Shown piece by piece: positions 56,814-64,000 of a stretch of 64,000 bases of DNA. The DNA is taken from positions 4,478,501-4,542,500 of the forward strand of contig NZ_FLRH01000003.1 of assembly GCF_900089585.1 (NCBI RefSeq), written 5' to 3'. The translations under genes and the position numbers were made by a program. Below the pieces are notes generated by a model. That model was given only the letters and a program-made list of their open reading frames with translations. It did not search any database and was not told where the DNA came from. Each line of letters begins with the position of its first letter. The stretch's first letter is position 1. Source of the DNA: Micromonospora sediminicola (lineage in GTDB: Bacteria > Actinomycetota > Actinomycetes > Mycobacteriales > Micromonosporaceae).

Positions 56814-57905
56814 TCAGAGATCAATGTCGCAGGTACCGGCGGCCGCCGACACGCAGGTCTGGATGGCGACGCCGTCACCCGGCACAGCCGTGGTGACGTC
56901 GCCGTTGCGCAGGTCGCGTACGGCGCCCTGGCGCAACGGCACGACGCAGCCGAAGCAGATCCCCATCCGGCAGCCCGAGGGCATGAGCACCCCCGCGTTC
57001 TCCCCCGCGTCGAGCAGGGTGGTGGCGCCGTCGGCCTCGACGGTCACCCCCGCCCCGGTGAAGGTCACCGTGCCGCCCTCGCCCGGTGTGATCACCGTGG
57101 GACGGAACCGCTCGGTGTGCAACAGTTCTGCGGCGGCGCGCGCCGCCCAGTGCGTCTCGGCCGCGTCGAGCAGGCCGACCGGGCCGCAGGCCCAGGTGTG
57201 TCGCTGCGCGTGATCGGGTACGAGGTCGTCCAGCTCGGCCACGTCGAGCAGGCCGGAGGTGTCGGTGTGCCGCTCGACCAGCCGTACCGTACCGCGCTCG
57301 GCCAGCGCCCGCAGTTCGGCGCCGAAGATGACGTCGTCGCGGGTGGGTGCCGAGTGCACCAGCACCACGTCGGCCCGTTCCAGGAGCCCGGACCGGAGCA
57401 TGCCCATGACCGGCGTGACGCCGCTGCCGGCGGTGAGGAACAGGACCCGCTCGGGCACGGCCGCGGGCAGCACGAAGTCGCCCTGGGCCTGGTCGAGCTG
57501 GACGATCGTGCCCGGCCGGATCCGGCGGACCAGGTGGTTGCTGACCTTGCCGTCGGGGATGGCCTTCACCGTGACGCTGATCCGGCCGTCGGCCGCGCCC
57601 GGCGCCGAGGTGACCGAGTACGCCCGCCACTGCCGGACCCCGTCGACGTCGACGCCGAGTCGCACGTACTGCCCGGGCTGGTGGCCCCGCCAGCCCCGAC
57701 CAGGTTGGATCACCAGCGTGGCCGCGTCCCGCGTCTCCGGGCGGACGGCGACGACGCGCCCGCGCAGCGGCGCGCCCGCGCGCAGCGGCGCGACCATGTC
57801 GAGGTAGTCGTCCGGGAGCAGCGGCGTGGTGACCGTGCCGGCCAGCCGCAGCAGCCTGTCCCGGAAGGAGACCTTCTGGGGGCGGCGGTGGGCAGTTGTG
57901 GTCAT
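56814..57905 (-). CDS. Ferredoxin reductase-type oxidoreductase with C-terminal 2Fe-2S domain
   Basis: Electron-transfer protein of 363 residues. RAYSVTSAPG is the FAD-binding R-x-Y-S motif, LFLTAGSGVTPVMGMLRSG the NAD(P)H site, and CRMGICFGC with a fourth Cys in IQTCVSAA binds a plant-type 2Fe-2S cluster. This is the partner type of actinomycete desaturases (as in DesA3-Rv3230c). It is first of a two-gene unit with the desaturase, divergent from the PucR regulator across 83 bases. Confidence 0.92.
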   Translation of the reverse strand: MTTTAHRRPQKVSFRDRLLRLAGTVTTPLLPDDYLDMVAPLRAGAPLRGRVVAVRPETRDAATLVIQPGRGWRGHQPGQYVRLGVDVDGVRQWRAYSVTSAPGAADGRISVTVKAIPDGKVSNHLVRRIRPGTIVQLDQAQGDFVLPAAVPERVLFLTAGSGVTPVMGMLRSGLLERADVVLVHSAPTRDDVIFGAELRALAERGTVRLVERHTDTSGLLDVAELDDLVPDHAQRHTWACGPVGLLDAAETHWAARAAAELLHTERFRPTVITPGEGGTVTFTGAGVTVEADGATTLLDAGENAGVLMPSGCRMGICFGCVVPLRQGAVRDLRNGDVTTAVPGDGVAIQTCVSAAAGTCDIDL

Positions 57906-57988
57906 ATGACCAGCGTGGCCGCACAATCGCATAACATCTTGACCGGCAAAGGTGAAACGGTCCCAGGTTTTTGTTCGAGGAGAACAAC
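57906..57988. promoter_or_regulatory. Divergent promoter region between reductase and PucR genes
   Basis: This 83-base stretch is clearly richer in A and T than its surroundings (GCATAACATCTTGACC, GGTTTTTGTTCG). TTGACC at 57939-57944 could be a -35 for the PucR gene. A shared operator for PucR is expected here but no clear palindrome is visible. Confidence 0.5.
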
Positions 57989-59218
57989 ATGACGCAGGAG
58001 GCCGGGACGGGCCAGCGGGCAGCCCATCTCGATCTCGACGCCGGCGTGGCGGCGACGCTGCGCGAACGGCTGCCCATGGTCGCCGAGCGGACGGTCACCG
58101 CGATCACCGCCGAGGTTCCGGACTACTCGGGCGCGCTGACCGGGGCCATGCGGGAGAAGATCGAGAACGCGGTACGCATCGCGCTCGGCACGTTCCTCCA
58201 GCTCATCGAGGGTACCCAGACGGCCGACCCGAGCACGCCCCTGGCCCCCGCGCTGGAGGCCGCCTACGCGCTGGGCAGCGGCGAGGCCCGCTCGGGGCGG
58301 AGCATGGACGCGTTGCTGGCCGCGTACCGGGTGGGGGCCCGGGTGGCCTGGCGGGAGGTCTCCACCACCACGGTCCGCAGCGGGTCGGCCGCCGAGACGG
58401 TGGCCGAGTTCGCCGAGCTGATGTTCGCGTACATCGACGAGCTGTCGGCGGCCAGCGTGGCCGGGCACGCCGACGAGCTGGCCAGCGCCGGCCGGGTGCG
58501 CCGCCGCAGCCTGGAACGGCTCACCCAGCAGCTGCTCGCCGGGGAGCCGGAGGAGTCGCTACGGGCCAGCGCCGAACGGGCCGACTGGCCGCTGCCGCAG
58601 ACCCTGACCGTGGTGCTGCTGCCCCGCCGGCACCTGCGCGCGGTGCTCGCCCTGCTCAACCCGCACACGCTGGAGAGCGGCGAGGACCTGCCCGGGATGA
58701 GTCCGGCCGAGGAGCTGGCGGTGCTGCTGGTGCCGGACGCGCACGGCGGCCGGCGGCGTCAGCTCACCCGACTGCTGCACGGGCACCGGGCGGTGCTCGG
58801 CCCGGCCCGGCCGTGGCACCGGGTCGCCGCGTCGTACCAGCGGGCCACCCGGGCGCTCGCGCTCGGCCTCGGCGAGCCGGACGCCGGGCCGGTCGACACC
58901 GAACGGCACCTGGCCACCCTGCTGCTCAGCATGGACCCGGAGGCCCTGGCCGACCTGCGCGCGCAGGCCCTCGCCCCGCTGGCCGCGCTGCCGCCGGCCA
59001 CCGCGCACCGGCTCGCCGAGACGCTGCGGTCCTGGCTGCTGCACCAGGGGCGACGCGACGACGTGGCGGCGGACCTCTTCGTCCACCCGCAGACGGTCCG
59101 CTACCGGATGGGCAAGCTCCGGGAGCTGTTCGGCGACCGGCTGCACGACCCGGCCACCGTCCTCGACCTCACCATCGCGCTCGCCGTACCGGCGGAGCAG
59201 GGCGGGGCCCCCGCCTGA
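57989..59218 (+). CDS. PucR/CdaR-type transcriptional regulator
   Basis: Regulator of 409 residues. An N-terminal helical sensor (RTVTAITAEVPDYSGALTGAMREKI, then GRSMDALLAAYRVGARVAWREV) is followed by a GGDEF-like region and the C-terminal PucR HTH DVAADLFVHPQTVRYRMGKLRELFGDRL (about 368-395). CGAGGAGA precedes ATG 57989. Its head-to-head position with the desaturase-reductase pair suggests it controls membrane lipid desaturation. Confidence 0.9.
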   Translation: MTQEAGTGQRAAHLDLDAGVAATLRERLPMVAERTVTAITAEVPDYSGALTGAMREKIENAVRIALGTFLQLIEGTQTADPSTPLAPALEAAYALGSGEARSGRSMDALLAAYRVGARVAWREVSTTTVRSGSAAETVAEFAELMFAYIDELSAASVAGHADELASAGRVRRRSLERLTQQLLAGEPEESLRASAERADWPLPQTLTVVLLPRRHLRAVLALLNPHTLESGEDLPGMSPAEELAVLLVPDAHGGRRRQLTRLLHGHRAVLGPARPWHRVAASYQRATRALALGLGEPDAGPVDTERHLATLLLSMDPEALADLRAQALAPLAALPPATAHRLAETLRSWLLHQGRRDDVAADLFVHPQTVRYRMGKLRELFGDRLHDPATVLDLTIALAVPAEQGGAPA

Positions 59219-59330
59219 CGGTCCGCCGGCCCCGGGTCACCGGGCCCGAGCGGCCGGGTCCTCCGGCCCTGTCCCCCGCCCGCGGCGGCGGGCAGGGTCG
59301 GAAGGGGACGAGCAACAAGGAGGCGCCACC

Positions 59331-60335
59331 ATGAACCGCTCATCGACAGGTGTCCGGCAGACCCCGACGGTACGGGTGCTGGAGGCGGCGGCCCGGCAGT
59401 CCCTGCACGCCCCCTCGGTCTTCAACACCCAGCCCTGGCGCTGGCGGGTCACCCCGGACGCGCTGGAGCTGCGCGCCGACCCGGACCGGCAGCTCGCCCA
59501 CACCGACCCGGACGCCCGGCTGCTCACGCTGAGCTGCGGGGCGGCGCTGCACCACGCCCGCGTCTCGCTGACCGCCGCCGGGTGGGCGGTCACGGTGGAA
59601 CGGATGCCCGACCCGGGTGACCCGACGCTGCTGGCCCGGCTGCGCGCCACCGGCCCGGCGAACCTGGACGTCCCGGCGGGACGGCTGGTCGACGCGATCC
59701 CGCGCCGGCGCACCGACCGCCGCGCGTACGGCGACCGCCCGGTGCCCGAACCGGTCCTGGCCCGCCTCACCGACGCGGTCGAGGCCGAGGGCGCGCACCT
59801 GCACGTGGTCCGGCCGGACCAGATGCCGATGCTGGCCGTCTCCACCGGACGGGCCGCCGACGCCGAGCTGGCCGACCCGGCGTACCGGGAGGAGCTGCGG
59901 CGCTGGACCAACCGGCCGGCGGACAGCGGCGACGGCGTGCCCGCCGCCACCGCCGTGCGACCCGCGCCGAGGCGGGTGCCGGTGCGCGACTACGCGCCCG
60001 GCGGAGCTGCCGGGCTGAGCCCGGGCGCGGACTTCGACCGCGGCGCGGCGTACCTGATCCTGTTCGGTGAGCGGGACGAGCCGGCGGCCTGGCTGCGCGG
60101 CGGCGAGGCGTTGTCGGCGCTGCTGCTCACCGCGACCGCCGAGGGGCTGGCCAGCGCGCCGCTCAGCGACGCGATCGAGCTGGCCTGGCCGCGCCGGATG
60201 ATGCGTGACCTGCTCGCCGGAATCGGGGCACCCTACCTGGTGGTGCGGGTCGGCTGGGGGCCTGACACCGAGCTGCCGCCGGCGCCGCGCCGCACGCCGG
60301 CCGACGTCATCGAGGTGGTCGCGCCGCCGGAGTGA
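59331..60335 (+). CDS. Acg-family nitroreductase-fold protein
   Basis: FMN-binding-fold protein of 334 residues like mycobacterial Acg (Rv2032). AARQSLHAPSVFNTQPWRWRV is the conserved N-terminal FMN-contact segment, and the C-terminal half repeats the fold (GGEALSALLLTATAEGLASAPLSDAIE). In mycobacteria such proteins belong to the dormancy regulon and sequester FMN rather than reduce substrates. No clear DosR box stands upstream. An AAGGAGG ribosome site precedes the ATG. Confidence 0.88.
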   Translation: MNRSSTGVRQTPTVRVLEAAARQSLHAPSVFNTQPWRWRVTPDALELRADPDRQLAHTDPDARLLTLSCGAALHHARVSLTAAGWAVTVERMPDPGDPTLLARLRATGPANLDVPAGRLVDAIPRRRTDRRAYGDRPVPEPVLARLTDAVEAEGAHLHVVRPDQMPMLAVSTGRAADAELADPAYREELRRWTNRPADSGDGVPAATAVRPAPRRVPVRDYAPGGAAGLSPGADFDRGAAYLILFGERDEPAAWLRGGEALSALLLTATAEGLASAPLSDAIELAWPRRMMRDLLAGIGAPYLVVRVGWGPDTELPPAPRRTPADVIEVVAPPE

Positions 60336-60741
60336 CCACCTCGTCGTCCCCCTCCGCCGGACGACGGAAGGCGGTCCAGAGGTTGAAGCCGAGGATCGCG
60401 ACCGCGAACGTCGCCCAGAGCGCGAGCAACGCAGGTGAGTGACCGTCCCGGGCGAACCGGGGCAGGGCCACGGCCAGCAGGACCGCACCGAACAGCGCCG
60501 AGGCGACGGCCATCACCCGTCCTGCCCGCCGGGCGGGCCGCGGGCCGGGCGGACGCCGCTCGGCGGTGCGCGCGGCGAGGGCCCGGCGCAGGGTGGTCCC
60601 GACCATCGTGACCGCCACCGCCAGCCAGAGGACGGAGAACCACGAGAACGGTTCCGTGACGAGGCGCAGCACACCGTAGCCGGCCAGGACCGCGCCGAGC
60701 GTCGCGATGAAGAGGTCCCGCTGCCGTGCGCTTCCGGACAT
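60307..60741 (-). CDS. Small polytopic membrane protein, 144 residues
   Basis: Four hydrophobic segments (about 10-27, 33-50, 75-93, 104-121) with an Arg/Pro-rich loop (RTAERRPPGPRPARRAGR) between the two pairs. No family recognised. Its 3' end overlaps the nitroreductase gene by 29 bases on the other strand. Confidence 0.7.
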   Translation of the reverse strand: MSGSARQRDLFIATLGAVLAGYGVLRLVTEPFSWFSVLWLAVAVTMVGTTLRRALAARTAERRPPGPRPARRAGRVMAVASALFGAVLLAVALPRFARDGHSPALLALWATFAVAILGFNLWTAFRRPAEGDDEVVTPAARPPR

Positions 60742-60814
60742 GCGTGGACGTCTACCCGGTCCGGCACCGCCGCATGCCCACGTCGACCGGGGCTCGGACG
60801 GCCGGAGCGGGCGC

Positions 60815-60820
60815 TAGTCT
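60815..60820 (+). promoter_or_regulatory. Leaderless -10 hexamer TAGTCT
   Basis: TAGTCT ends six bases before GTG 60827. No ribosome site. Confidence 0.5.
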
Positions 60821-60826
60821 CGACGG

Positions 60827-61561
60827 GTGTTCGCACCGGATCCGGCCGACGCGTTCGTGGTCTTCGGCGACCAGGACTCCGGCTGTCTGTCCTTCGGCGT
60901 GCGGGCGGCGGGCCGGCGCTGGTTCGTCAAGCAGGCCCGGACGCCGCAGGCGCGGGTCTCGCTCACCCGGGCCCTCGGGCTGCACGCCGCCGTCCGGCAC
61001 CCGGGCATCGTCCGGCCGGAGCTGGTGCGCGACGGCACCGACGGGCCCACTCTGATCTACCCGTGGTGCGCCGGCACCGTGCTCAACCACGCCACCGTGC
61101 ACGGCTCGGACCGCGCCGGCCTGGCCCGCTTCCAGCGCCTCCCGGTCACCGAGGCGCGTGCGGCCCTGGCGGTGATCCTCGACGCCCACCTGGCCGTCGG
61201 CGCCGCCGGCTACGTCGCGGTCGACCTGTACGACGGCTGTTTCCTCTACGACTTCGACGCACACCGGATGCGGCTGATCGACCTGGACGAGTACCGGCCG
61301 GGCCCGTTCGTCCTGGACTCCGAGCGGTTGCCCGGGTCCCGCCGCTACCTCTCGCCGGAGGAGTTGACCCGGGGCTCCCTGATCGACGAGCGCACGACCG
61401 TCCACGCGTTGGGCCGTACGCTGCACCACCTGCTCGACACGCCGTCGGGCTGGCGGGGCGACGACCGCGCCGCGGCGGTCGTGGAGCGGGCCACCCGGGC
61501 CGATCCGGATGCGCGGTACGCGTCCGTGCCGGACCTGGTCGAGGCCTGGCGGAACACCTGA
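60827..61561 (+). CDS. Protein kinase-like protein with atypical catalytic loop
   Basis: Soluble Ser/Thr-kinase-fold protein of 244 residues. RRWFVKQAR carries the candidate ATP Lys35, IYPWCAGTVLNHATVHG the hinge, VAVDLYDGCFLYD stands for the catalytic loop, and RLIDLDEYRPG replaces D-F-G with D-L-D. RRYLSPEELTRGSLIDERTTVHALGRTLHHLL is a normal C-lobe. The usual H-R-D is missing but the Asp and second Asp are kept, so it may be active on a small molecule or protein. No membrane helix or sensor domain. Confidence 0.82.
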   Translation: MFAPDPADAFVVFGDQDSGCLSFGVRAAGRRWFVKQARTPQARVSLTRALGLHAAVRHPGIVRPELVRDGTDGPTLIYPWCAGTVLNHATVHGSDRAGLARFQRLPVTEARAALAVILDAHLAVGAAGYVAVDLYDGCFLYDFDAHRMRLIDLDEYRPGPFVLDSERLPGSRRYLSPEELTRGSLIDERTTVHALGRTLHHLLDTPSGWRGDDRAAAVVERATRADPDARYASVPDLVEAWRNT

Positions 61562-61702
61562 CCGCTGACCGCCATACCCCGCTCGCGGGCCGACCTCGGC
61601 ACACCGGCCGGCCGTCGACGCCGGGATGAGCGTGCCGGGCGGCGTACCGGCGTCGAGGTGGACCTCGACGGCCGCAAGCTCGGCGCGTTCGGCAGCCGGG
61701 TC

Positions 61703-61708
61703 CATAAT
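61703..61708 (+). promoter_or_regulatory. Leaderless -10 hexamer CATAAT
   Basis: CATAAT, five of six -10 bases, ends six bases before ATG 61715. This fixes the start against the longer frame from 61658. Confidence 0.5.
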
Positions 61709-61714
61709 GGAGAG

Positions 61715-62566
61715 ATGTCGCAGGTCGTCGCCGTGATCGAGGTGCTCGCGCTCCTCGGTCTGGCGCCCGGCTTCGTCGGTGCGTTGGCGGCGGCGGTCCT
61801 GCGCAGGCCCCTGGACAACCTGAGCCGCCCCTTGCAACGGCTGCCCGCCGAGCAGTTCCGCAACGCCATCATGCTTCCGCTGATCTCGGTCTACGCCGGC
61901 GCGGTCGCCGGCGTGGGGACGAACCTGTTGACCACCGAGCCGGATCGCTACCTCTACGCCTTCGCCTTCATGCTCGTCGCGGCGCTCGTGGTGGTGATGA
62001 TCGGCGGCCGACTCGCCGTCAAGCCGATCCGGCGGGTCGCCGGCACCGCGGTCGCCTACCGTCGCGAACTCCTCGCCGAGATGCTGCACCGCGACTGGAC
62101 GAGCGCGTCACGGGAGGACCGCGCGGCCGCGACGCGGCGGGCGGCCCGCCTCGCGGCCACCGGTCTCCGGCTGGACTCCTACGCCCGGACCCGGTCCTTC
62201 GGGCAGTGGCTCCGCCGCCGGCCCCGGCTCGAGCTGGCGTGGTTCGCCACGGCCACCGCCGTCACCACGGCGGTGCTGCTGTACGTGCTGGTCGTGCGGG
62301 TCGTGACCGGTGGCGGGACGATTGGGCCCGGGTTGCTGCTGATCGTGCTGTTGCCGACCCTGGGACCGGGACAGCTCTGGCTGCGCTACCGGGAGAACCG
62401 GGCGACACTGCGTGCCTTCGGGGCCGAGCTGCACTCCGAGGCGTCCGCGGTGCTCACGGCGATCGCCGCCGCGCCACCGCCACCGTTCCGGCTCCGCCTG
62501 TTGCGGTCGCTACGGACGCTCCTCGACCTGGACCCTCCGGGTCACCGCCGTCGTCCCGACGTCTGA
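61715..62566 (+). CDS. Membrane protein of unknown function, 283 residues
   Basis: Hydrophobic segments at about 5-28, 50-70, 80-98, 178-200 and 205-222. A basic, helical cytoplasmic loop (RRAARLAATGLRLDSYARTRSF) lies between the third and fourth. No family recognised. The chosen ATG matches a leaderless promoter; GTG 61658 would add 19 residues and skip it. Confidence 0.7.
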   Translation: MSQVVAVIEVLALLGLAPGFVGALAAAVLRRPLDNLSRPLQRLPAEQFRNAIMLPLISVYAGAVAGVGTNLLTTEPDRYLYAFAFMLVAALVVVMIGGRLAVKPIRRVAGTAVAYRRELLAEMLHRDWTSASREDRAAATRRAARLAATGLRLDSYARTRSFGQWLRRRPRLELAWFATATAVTTAVLLYVLVVRVVTGGGTIGPGLLLIVLLPTLGPGQLWLRYRENRATLRAFGAELHSEASAVLTAIAAAPPPPFRLRLLRSLRTLLDLDPPGHRRRPDV

Positions 62567-62612
62567 TCGGACGGCCTCCGCCGACAGATGGTCGGCGGCC
62601 CCTGATCCGCCC

Positions 62613-63485
62613 CTAGCCGCCGGCCAGGACCTCGCGGAGACGGGCGGCGAACTCCTCCGGCTTGCCGCCGTAACCGAACCGGCCGTCGAGGAAGCCGCCG
62701 TGGTGGCTCGGGAAGACCGTCGCCTGCTGCGCGAGCAGTGCGGCGGTGCCCGCCGCGGTGCGCGCGGTGTAGGTGCCGGCCGACTCCTCCCCGACGGCGA
62801 CCACGATGCGGGTCGACGCCGCGCCGAGCCGGCCCGCGTCGGGCCGGTAGTCGGTGACCGCCCAGGAGTTCTGCGACAGCAGCGGATCGTCGCGGCTGCC
62901 GTCGTCCTCCGTCGACAGGCCGAACGCGGCCGGGTCGGGCGACGGCTGCGCGAAGTAGGCGTCGGTGAACTCGCCCTGCCAGGACGTCATCGCGATGAAG
63001 TCGGCCATGCCCGCGCCGTTGCCCCCGGCCCGGTACGCCTCGTGGAAGCGGGCGCGCGCCCGCTCGGCCCCTGCCGCGTCGGGGAGCACCGCGTTGATCG
63101 GCGGCTCGTGCGCCACCAGCGTGACGACGTCGTCGGGGTGGGTGGCGACCAGCTCGAGGGCGGTGACCGCGCCGCCGCTGCTGGCGAAGATCTCGACCGG
63201 CCCGGCGCCGAGCGCCTCGACCAACAGGTGCAGGTCGGCGGCCTGCTGCTGCGGGGTGTGGTCGGACCGGCCGTCGGTGCGCACGCTGCGACCCAGGCCA
63301 CGCGGGTCGTAGGTGACCACGGTGCGGTCGGTGAAGTGCCCGGCGAGCGCGTCGAAGCCCTCCGCCGTCATCGGCTGGCCGATCATGAGCAGCACCGGGC
63401 GGCCGTCGGCCGGCGGCAGCGGCCCACGGACGTCGTAGACCAGGTCGGCGCCGGGCACGGCGAGCGTGTGGGTCCCTGTCGTCAT
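62613..63485 (-). CDS. Alpha/beta hydrolase
   Basis: Hydrolase of 290 residues. VLLMIGQPMTAEGFDALAGHF is the oxyanion region, TYDPRGLGRS the following strand, and FASSGGAVTALELVA the nucleophile elbow (S-x-G-G, with A in place of the first Gly). SHHGGFLDG near the C-terminus holds the His. It resembles actinomycete hydrolases of the TetX/haloperoxidase-like group. ATG 63485 chosen; upstream frame is Arg/Pro-rich shadow. Confidence 0.87.
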   Translation of the reverse strand: MTTGTHTLAVPGADLVYDVRGPLPPADGRPVLLMIGQPMTAEGFDALAGHFTDRTVVTYDPRGLGRSVRTDGRSDHTPQQQAADLHLLVEALGAGPVEIFASSGGAVTALELVATHPDDVVTLVAHEPPINAVLPDAAGAERARARFHEAYRAGGNGAGMADFIAMTSWQGEFTDAYFAQPSPDPAAFGLSTEDDGSRDDPLLSQNSWAVTDYRPDAGRLGAASTRIVVAVGEESAGTYTARTAAGTAALLAQQATVFPSHHGGFLDGRFGYGGKPEEFAARLREVLAGG

Positions 63486-63724
63486 GGCGGTGACCCTACG
63501 ACGCCGGTCCGACATCCGTCGCCGCACCGCGCCGGCCGGCGCGGGGTCAGGGCCCGGCTGCGTGCGGAGGAACGGGCCACCGAGGAGGCGGTGAGCGCGT
63601 GGCGGAACCGCCACCTGTGACCGCCCGGGCGGCGCAAACACCCGCCCGACCGGTCGGCCGGCGCATAGCGTGTGGGCAGGGAGGCGGCCTGGGCAGGAGG
63701 CGGCCTGAGCCGGAGGGGGACGCC

Positions 63725-63895
63725 GTGACGGAGCCGGAAGAGGAGCAGGAGAAGACCCGCAAGACCGACCAGGTGCTGTTCTCACCCGACGGCGATCCGC
63801 ACCACACGTTGGCGGAGGCGCCCCAGCCGGACGAGCACCTCGACGTCACCGCCACGGTCGACGACCGGACCGAGGTCGTCGACGACGAACAGTGA
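63725..63895 (+). CDS. Small acidic protein, 56 residues
   Basis: Hydrophilic, probably disordered protein rich in Glu and Asp (TEPEEEQEKTRKTDQVLF, then TVDDRTEVVDDEQ). GAGGGGG precedes the GTG. No family recognised. It is the last gene with support; bases 63896-64000 hold no complete gene. Confidence 0.6.
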   Translation: MTEPEEEQEKTRKTDQVLFSPDGDPHHTLAEAPQPDEHLDVTATVDDRTEVVDDEQ

Positions 63896-64000
63896 CGGTC
63901 GGGAGCGATACCGCCGGCGGGCCCGGGACGTTCGCCATCCCGATCGCGCGAACGAGGTCTTCGCGGTCGAGCCTCTCTCCGGCTCGGCCGCGCCCGCCCG

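Noticed and set aside
59219..59330. DosR-type box before the Acg-like nitroreductase
   Set aside because: GGGTCC and GGCCCT stretches are present but not in the symmetric spacing of a DosR site; they are expected by chance at this GC content.

Overview
The window is a stretch of chromosome from a very high-GC actinomycete, most likely a Micromonospora-type member of the Micromonosporaceae. The evidence is third-codon positions that are almost always G or C, many GTG starts, GTGA and ATGA gene overlaps, an ESX-type EccB protein, PucR, LtrA, Acg and MmcQ family genes, and intergenic palindromes. The assignment is inference from gene style, because no rRNA or other marker is present. I saw no tRNA, rRNA, CRISPR array, transposase, integrase or phage gene.

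Layout. Bases 1-2.9 kb hold the permease pair of a sugar ABC importer, a PAP2-like membrane protein and a methyltransferase. An orphan eccB follows at 2.9-4.3 kb, with a 0.9 kb repeat-rich gap upstream of it. Bases 5.1-9.1 kb carry a compact sulfide/persulfide operon: a CsoR-family regulator lacking the expected copper-ligand His, a persulfide dioxygenase-rhodanese fusion, a rhodanese-DUF2892 protein, a TauE exporter and a methyltransferase, with matching operator palindromes before the first two genes. A fatty acyl-CoA ligase with its own 20-bp operator is at 10.1-11.9 kb. From 12 to 30 kb and 32.9 to 48.6 kb lies an accessory arm of small enzymes (methyltransferases, GNATs, APH-fold kinases, hydrolases, DinB, LtrA and DJ-1 proteins), with at least one truncated and one frameshifted gene.

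At 30.2-32.9 kb a distinct module stands out. Four tiny genes, three of them Cys-containing, overlap by GTGA and are transcribed away from an XRE regulator that is coupled to a YfbR-like HD phosphohydrolase.

At 48.6-53.3 kb a minus-strand unit runs from a short alanine-rich leader peptide and alternative hairpins into a stand-alone alanyl-tRNA-synthetase-like catalytic protein, an AAA+ ATPase and an acyl-CoA dehydrogenase. A second repeat-rich gap (53.3-54.0 kb) shares palindrome families with the one at 4.3-5.1 kb. The last 10 kb carry a glycosyltransferase, a fatty-acid desaturase with its ferredoxin-type reductase and a divergent PucR regulator, an Acg-type nitroreductase, a kinase-like protein and a few membrane or small proteins.

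Many single genes have a TANNNT-type hexamer exactly 6-7 bases before the start codon and no Shine-Dalgarno sequence, which points to leaderless transcripts. This was used to choose several starts.
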